From: RGIG5579 sp045531235
GTDB lineage: Bacteria > Bacillota > Clostridia > Oscillospirales > SIG627
Assembly: GCA_045531235.1 (NCBI GenBank)
Contig: JAZSDQ010000053.1
Span: forward strand, 1-35,700
Length of the DNA stretch: 35,700 bases
Direction of reading: 5' to 3'
Shown here: positions 31,667 through 35,700 of the stretch, in pieces
How the letters are laid out: the number at the start of each line of letters is the position of its first letter
Numbering within the stretch: position 1 is the first letter of the stretch
Made by a program: the position numbers and the translations under genes
The notes under the pieces: generated by a model
Database searches by the model: none
The model's input: only the letters and a program-made list of their open reading frames with translations
What the model was told of the DNA's origin: nothing

Positions 31667-32830
31667 TCAGCGGAGCATAAATCCGCACAATTCTTTTTTA
31701 CTGTTGATCTGGAGCTTATCGTAAACCAGAGTAATATAATTCATAATGGTTCTCTCCGAAAGCTCCATGTGTTCTGCAATTTCTTTTGCTCTCCAGTTGC
31801 GGCTGTAGAGCATTGCCACGGTAAATTCCGTGGGGGTGAGGTTTTCCGCCACCTTCAGCCCTGCGTTTTCATTGTAAACGCGGTACCAGGACTGGTTAAA
31901 TTCTTTGGCAACCCGAAGGATCTTTTCGTATTCCTCGGGATAGTCTTTTTTGAATTCCTTTTCCACCATTCCCTGCAAGAGGCTGTAGTGCTCTACGAAA
32001 GGCGTAATAAAGCCATCTTTTTCCGCAGCCTTCCAAGCGTAGCGCAAAGCCTCTCTCGCTTCGGATACCCGCATAAGATTCATCAAAGCCATAGCCCCTA
32101 CAATGCCAAGATAGATCTGCGGCACCAGAATATCCTCAGAAGCAAAGGCAAGGGCGGTTTCCACAATGCCGAGAGCTCTTTCGTAGTCCTTATTCAAATA
32201 AGCAACGTGGGCAAGAAGATAGCAAGCCATCAGTCTTACGCCTTCGTCCAGATAGCGCATCTGATGTTCCATTTTTTTCAGATCGTCCAAAGGCAAATGG
32301 AGCTGAACCTTTAAAAACTTGGCGCAAAGAAGACACGCCGCCTGTGTTTCTTTGGGATATTCTCCGTCTGCCACCTCATCCAGGGTTTTGCGGATCACCT
32401 CAGCGGCGTAATGCGATTTTACCATGTGGCCGCGGCAAAGATTGGAAAACACACAAAAGAGGGCGGAGGTAGCGCGAAGCACGGGATTTCCCGAGTCCAT
32501 ATACGGCTCGGCAATGATGGTGCACTCCTTAAATTCCCCTCGCATATAGTGATATTCACAAAGCGCCATGGCGCGGTCGTGGGGATCGAAAATGCTTTCA
32601 ATATATTCCATGGCCTTTCCCGGACGGAAAATATGAACGATGGGCATAGGCTCATGATAACGGGTCTCGCCGAAACGCACTTCTCCCGGCTTTTTAGCCG
32701 AAACGGGGATCTTCCAGTCCCGTCCCTCCTTGTATGCATAGGGGATGCGACCCTCCTTCGCCCATTTTTGCACGGCGCGCACCGTCACACCCATTCTCGC
32801 CGCCGCTTTATCCGCCGATTCAAAGGTCAT
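31667..32830 (-). CDS. Transcriptional regulator with N-terminal excisionase/MerR-type HTH and C-terminal LuxR-type HTH
   Basis: 387 residues from the ATG at 32830 (AGGAGGGG upstream). Residues 4-42 are a winged helix like those of excisionases or MerR (SADKAAARMGVTVRAVQKWAKEGRIP, then GRDWKIP). Residues about 80-320 are all-helical with tetratricopeptide-like pairs (for example YLLAHVAYLNKDYERALGIVETALAF). Residues 329-387 are a LuxR/GerE-type HTH (LTPTEFTVAMLYSRNWRAKEIAEHMELSERTIMNYI). The middle part probably senses a peptide or protein partner. Placed between SGNH-like genes 4 and the Cys-rich/adhesin unit, it is the best candidate regulator of the surface locus. It has its own promoter and terminator. 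Confidence 0.87.
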   Translation of the reverse strand: MTFESADKAAARMGVTVRAVQKWAKEGRIPYAYKEGRDWKIPVSAKKPGEVRFGETRYHEPMPIVHIFRPGKAMEYIESIFDPHDRAMALCEYHYMRGEFKECTIIAEPYMDSGNPVLRATSALFCVFSNLCRGHMVKSHYAAEVIRKTLDEVADGEYPKETQAACLLCAKFLKVQLHLPLDDLKKMEHQMRYLDEGVRLMACYLLAHVAYLNKDYERALGIVETALAFASEDILVPQIYLGIVGAMALMNLMRVSEAREALRYAWKAAEKDGFITPFVEHYSLLQGMVEKEFKKDYPEEYEKILRVAKEFNQSWYRVYNENAGLKVAENLTPTEFTVAMLYSRNWRAKEIAEHMELSERTIMNYITLVYDKLQINSKKELCGFMLR

Positions 32831-32877
32831 TTTCTCCCCTCCTTTCCCATACCGCGAAAAGCTTTTCTTCAAATCAT

Positions 32878-32905
32878 ATTATATACCAAATCCAAAAAAA
32901 CGCAA
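32878..32905 (-). promoter_or_regulatory. Probable promoter of the regulator gene
   Basis: Minus strand TTGCGT (32900-32905), 16 bases, TATAAT (32878-32883). The -10 is perfect and the -35 is weak. Confidence 0.6.
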
Positions 32906-33036
32906 GAGATGTTCCCCTTTTGAAAATGGTTTCCCGAAAACTTTTCCCAATGGAAAAATAAAGCCTTTCGGCACGAAAGACTACCTTATCGTTTTCCGCA
33001 AGGAAAACACATCCCTTGCCGCAGGCATACATCACG

Positions 33037-33065
33037 AAAAAAGCACCCCGAAGGGTGCTTTTTTT
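33037..33065 (-). terminator. Rho-independent terminator of SGNH-like gene 4
   Basis: GCACCC / GGGTGC stem extended by A-T pairs around a TTCG loop (minus strand), overlapping the stop. Confidence 0.88.
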
Positions 33066-33945
33066 ATTTGTACCATTCTTCGCCGTAGTGCATCAAAACT
33101 GCATTGTGAGCAGCATTTTGCAAGGCAGCAATTTTTTCCTCGGTAAACTGATAAACGTTTCCGCAGGCAGCGTGAGTATAAGAGGGGCGGAATGTATTTC
33201 CGATCACACTCTTGTGCGTTGCGATTTCAAACCAAACGCAAGCATTCAGGTACTGACCGCCGCCAATATCGCCGTCGTGGGAAATATCGGTGTTGGTAAC
33301 GGCAGATACCGTTTCAAATTTGGAATTCAAAACACGGGTGTGCAAAGAATGAACGGGGTAATTGCCGTCGCCCTTTACATAGAACATAGGATCGTGGCGA
33401 ATGGGCTGCCAAGCGTCGCCCAGAGGCACGTTAATAAAGCCGTACTCCTCGCAAACTTCTTTGGCAATGGTGCGGAATGCAGCCGTTCTTGCGATCTGAT
33501 CCTCAAGGCTGTTCTCACCTTTTTTTCCTTCGGAGCACTGGCGAATTTCGTGCGCCCAGTTCTGCTGCCAATGATATTTTGCAGTGGGGAAGCGGCTCTT
33601 AAAAAGATCGTAAAGCTGAGGCAGATGCGCCTTGATGCTTTCGCGCATTTCTCGGGTGCCATAGCGATTAGACTGCTGGAAAGAGATAATATCCCAATCC
33701 TCTTCCGCCGCCAGACAATAATCCATACCTACGGGTTTTACCGAGGTTCTTACACCGTCTTTTACCGTAGCAAAGCGGTAATTTTCTTCCTTATTTACAT
33801 ACCAATTCCAATGTCTTTCAAAAGTACAGCCGGAATAATATATGTTGGACACTCTCACATCCTTGTAACCTGCGGCATTGAGAAGTCCGCAAAGTTCATC
33901 GGTCCAGTAGTAGCTGTAGCTGTTGCCTACGCAAAGAATTTTCAT
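33064..33945 (-). CDS. DUF4886/SGNH-hydrolase-like protein without signal peptide, paralogue 4
   Basis: 293 residues from MKILCVGNSYS with GGAGGAAG upstream, so Ser9 is the likely nucleophile and there is no export signal. Very similar to paralogue 3 throughout: IYYSGCTFERHW, DIISFQQSNR, YHWQQNWAHE, KEVCEEYGF, NVPLGDAWQPIRHDP, SLHTR. The dyad here is Asp220-Ile-Ser-His223 in HDGDIGGGQYLNA, and the end is YGEEWYK. Paralogues 3 and 4 lie on opposite sides of the adhesin and regulator. The 161 bases between it and paralogue 5 contain no clear promoter or terminator. Confidence 0.85.
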   Translation of the reverse strand: MKILCVGNSYSYYWTDELCGLLNAAGYKDVRVSNIYYSGCTFERHWNWYVNKEENYRFATVKDGVRTSVKPVGMDYCLAAEEDWDIISFQQSNRYGTREMRESIKAHLPQLYDLFKSRFPTAKYHWQQNWAHEIRQCSEGKKGENSLEDQIARTAAFRTIAKEVCEEYGFINVPLGDAWQPIRHDPMFYVKGDGNYPVHSLHTRVLNSKFETVSAVTNTDISHDGDIGGGQYLNACVWFEIATHKSVIGNTFRPSYTHAACGNVYQFTEEKIAALQNAAHNAVLMHYGEEWYK

Positions 33946-34106
33946 TTTCTTCCTCCGTTTTTCATTTACGCCTGATTACAGACGTTAAAATTTATTGTTT
34001 TTATAATAAATCAAAATTTCAAAGACTTCCTTGGTTATTTTGAGAGCTTTCCTATAAATTCTTTGTTTTTTTGATATCCCATTTCACCGCAAAAGCGATG
34101 TAAAAT

Positions 34107-35231
34107 TTACGCGTACCAGTCTTCTCCGTGGCAACCGAGCACGGCTTCGTGCGCCGCATTCTGAATTTTGGTGATCTGTTCTTCGGTAAGAGTAAGGATC
34201 TTATTTTGCTGTTCCCATTTGTATTCGGGACGGAAACTATTGCCAACAACGCTCCTATGAGTGATCACCTCAAACCAAACACAGCCGTTTACGTACTGAC
34301 CACCGCCGATATCACCGTCGTGGGAAAGATCTTCGTTGGAAATCTCCTCCATGCTGACAAATTTGGAATTGTAAATACGGGTATGGAGGGTTCTCTTAGG
34401 ATAATCTCCGTTGCCTGCTTCGTAAAAGATGGGATCGTGGCGAATTGCCTGCCAAGCATCCCCCAAGGGAACGTTAGTAAAGCCGAACTCAGGACAAATT
34501 TCGGAAGCAACCTCTTTATATCCGTCGGCGTAAAAATCCTGGCTCTCCTGACTGCCCAGGCCTTCCTTGTTCGAAGTTCCAACCTCATGAACCCAGTGCT
34601 GCACCCAACAATACTCTGCCTGTGGGAAATTCTGATACATTAAACGATACAAATTGGGAAGATCTTTTTCCACCGAAGCTTTAAAAGTATCCGGACCGTC
34701 ATTTTTACCGTACATATAGGTACCACTTTGCTGGAAGCCGATAAAGTCCCAATTTGCATATACCATACATTCTTCCAGGCCGACATTTTCCCAGGTTCTG
34801 CGCTCTACGCTTTCATAGATCTGAAAAACATAATTTGCCTCTCCTTTTTCATACCACTCCCAATGCTGATAAAATTTACAGCCGGAGTAGTACACATCGC
34901 AAACACGAACGTTTTCGTAGCCTGCGGCATCCAGAAGCCCCCAAAGCTCATCAAGCCAATAATAGCTGTAGCTGTTTCCGATGAGAAGAATGTTTAGTTC
35001 TTCATCTTCCGAAGGATCCTGTCCGTAAAACAGAGGATCGACCTCTACCCCTTTTAAAACAGCGGGTATTTTTTCGGTTTTTTCGTCTTCAGTCTTTTTG
35101 TCTTCTTTCGTTACTTCTTCGGTTTTCTTTTCTTCCGTCTTCTTTTCTTCTTCCTTGGCGCAAGATACCATAGGCATCACGCAAAGAAGCAGTGCAAGAC
35201 ACAAAACAAAAAGACGTTTCAAAATAATCAT
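34107..35231 (-). CDS. DUF4886/SGNH-hydrolase-like lipoprotein, paralogue 5
   Basis: 374 residues from the ATG at 35231, chosen for AAAGGAG upstream and an intact signal peptide; the longer frame runs back through the repeat. Lipobox MVSC gives acylated Cys24. A charged Lys/Glu/Thr linker of about 30 residues (26-55) should hold the domain away from the membrane. The blocks are VDPLFYGQDPSEDEELN, LIGNSYS (Ser87), VYYSGCKFYQHW, DFIGFQQSGTY, CWVQHWVHE (His replaces Asn of QQNW), NVPLGDAWQAIRHDP, and dyad Asp301-Leu-Ser-His304. It ends HGEDWYA. The changed QQNW block and added residues near 170-185 make it the most divergent of the five. Confidence 0.86.
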   Translation of the reverse strand: MIILKRLFVLCLALLLCVMPMVSCAKEEEKKTEEKKTEEVTKEDKKTEDEKTEKIPAVLKGVEVDPLFYGQDPSEDEELNILLIGNSYSYYWLDELWGLLDAAGYENVRVCDVYYSGCKFYQHWEWYEKGEANYVFQIYESVERRTWENVGLEECMVYANWDFIGFQQSGTYMYGKNDGPDTFKASVEKDLPNLYRLMYQNFPQAEYCWVQHWVHEVGTSNKEGLGSQESQDFYADGYKEVASEICPEFGFTNVPLGDAWQAIRHDPIFYEAGNGDYPKRTLHTRIYNSKFVSMEEISNEDLSHDGDIGGGQYVNGCVWFEVITHRSVVGNSFRPEYKWEQQNKILTLTEEQITKIQNAAHEAVLGCHGEDWYA

Positions 35232-35263
35232 AGTTTTCTCCTTTAAAATGGATTTCACTTGAC

Positions 35264-35292
35264 ATTGTACCACACACCCTGCTCTATCGCAA
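35264..35292 (-). promoter_or_regulatory. Promoter of SGNH-like gene 5
   Basis: Minus strand TTGCGA (35287-35292), 17 bases, TACAAT (35264-35269), then AAAGGAG and the ATG at 35231. Confidence 0.8.
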
Positions 35293-35324
35293 GCACAAAT
35301 TGTAATTTTTGAAGATTTTTCACA

Positions 35325-35458
35325 ATAAAAATCCACCCGCATAGCGGGTGGTATTTCATTTTCGGGCACAGCCCTAAGGAAACTGGCTGCACATAAATGC
35401 GCATAGTGTGGCCTGCCAGCCATGCATTTTTTACTTGCTACCCGTAAACGGGTCTCAT
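35325..35458 (-). ncRNA. Candidate structured RNA ending in a terminator
   Basis: Read on the minus strand: hairpin ACCCGT-TT-ACGGGT, a single-stranded AGCAAGTAAAAAATGC, then CTGGC / GCCAG enclosing TGCGCAT-TT-ATGTGCA, then hairpin GGGC-TGT-GCCC, and finally the terminator CCACCCGC / GCGGGTGG followed by ATTTTTATT. Four nested or serial stems plus a conserved-looking linker and no reading frame suggest a non-coding RNA 3' part. The 5' part would lie beyond or inside the inverted-arm element. I suspect one of the large Firmicutes RNAs (raiA-type is a guess) but cannot confirm it. Confidence 0.45.
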
Positions 35459-35463
35459 AGAAA

Positions 35464-35662
35464 GCCGCCCTCCGAGAGGGAGGGGGACCGCTTGCGGTGG
35501 AAGGAGCCTGCGCAAATTCTCTTTTTGCTAAATTCGTTAGGACATCGGCCCCTTCAAATAAAAAGATCTGCATTTTCCGCAAATGCTTTGCTCTGTATAA
35601 AAGCTTTACTCTCGCGGGCTCCTATCGTCACCTACGGTGACACTTCCCTCCCGGAGGGAAGC
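35464..35662. mobile_element. MITE-like element with about 55-bp inverted arms, copy 2
   Basis: Left arm 35464-35518: GCCGCCCTCCGAGAGGGAGG, ACCGCTTGCGGT, GGAAGGAGCCTGCGCAAATT. Right arm 35609-35662 read in reverse: GCTTCCCTCCGGGAGGGAAG, TCACCGTAGGTGA, TAGGAGCCCGCGAGAG. The core of about 90 bases differs from that of copy 1. Arm order, arm length and total size (199 against 190) agree with 21019-21208. Confidence 0.65.
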
Positions 35663-35700
35663 AATTCCTTCCCCCACTTTCTTGCTAGGTTTCGATTCTT

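Larger units (their letters stand above)
35232..35700. other. Intergenic region: promoter, candidate structured RNA, MITE-like element
   Basis: No protein gene is supported up to the window end. It contains the promoter of paralogue 5, a terminator and candidate RNA at 35325-35458 on the minus strand, and the second inverted-arm element at 35464-35662. The last 38 bases show nothing recognisable. Confidence 0.75.

Noticed and set aside
34107..35582. 491-residue version of SGNH-like paralogue 5
   Set aside because: The first 117 codons run through the repeat and promoter; a clean ribosome site and signal peptide mark the start at 35231.
17339..35662. Repeated palindromic units as a CRISPR array
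   Set aside because: Copies are kilobases apart or in inverted pairs, without regular spacers, and there are no cas genes.

Overview
The window is 35.7 kb of a low-to-mid-GC Firmicutes chromosome, most likely an uncultured gut-type member of class Clostridia. The grounds are inference from content: pyruvate:ferredoxin oxidoreductase, Rnf subunits, an oxygen-sensitive serine dehydratase, luxS, DUF1836, an LPXTG-type surface protein, strong AGGAGG ribosome sites and TTGACA-17-TATAAT promoters. The sequence alone does not fix the genus. There are no rRNA genes and no CRISPR array.

Positions 1-20947 are mostly housekeeping. They hold the 3' part of a pyruvate:ferredoxin oxidoreductase gene, then a preQ1-riboswitch-controlled queT followed by a PLC-like gene and ddl. 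Next comes a membrane-anchored DUF6273-like protein, and a probable operon of HTH-fused L-serine dehydratase, a lipoprotein, a single-span exported protein and a family 2 glycosyltransferase. After these lie rnfC-rnfD without the other rnf genes, DUF1836 divergent from an acyl-CoA ligase, a divergent AbrB-like/ribbon-helix-helix pair sharing a palindromic operator, an EamA transporter, tRNA-Lys(TTT), and an rluA-luxS-mtnN operon.

Positions 21000-35231 form a distinct accessory region, entirely on the minus strand. It has five paralogous DUF4886/SGNH-like proteins, three lipoproteins and two without any signal peptide. Between them sit a 2028-residue wall-anchored VWA/pilin-type adhesin, a small Cys-rich protein just upstream of it, and a regulator with DNA-binding domains at both ends. 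All five SGNH-like proteins keep a GNSYS nucleophile block, a D-[LI]-S-H dyad and a common C-terminal E[ED]WY motif. I infer a cell-surface system that modifies or trims an acylated or glycosylated envelope polymer. The substrate is unknown and I know of no described system with this layout.

Dispersed intergenic repeats are frequent. Two roughly 190-200 bp elements with inverted arms lie at 21019-21208 and 35464-35662, the latter against a candidate structured RNA. A 45-bp inverted repeat pair flanks the AbrB/RHH/EamA segment. A shared hairpin, short-repeat and terminator module sits at the 3' ends of several genes of the accessory region.
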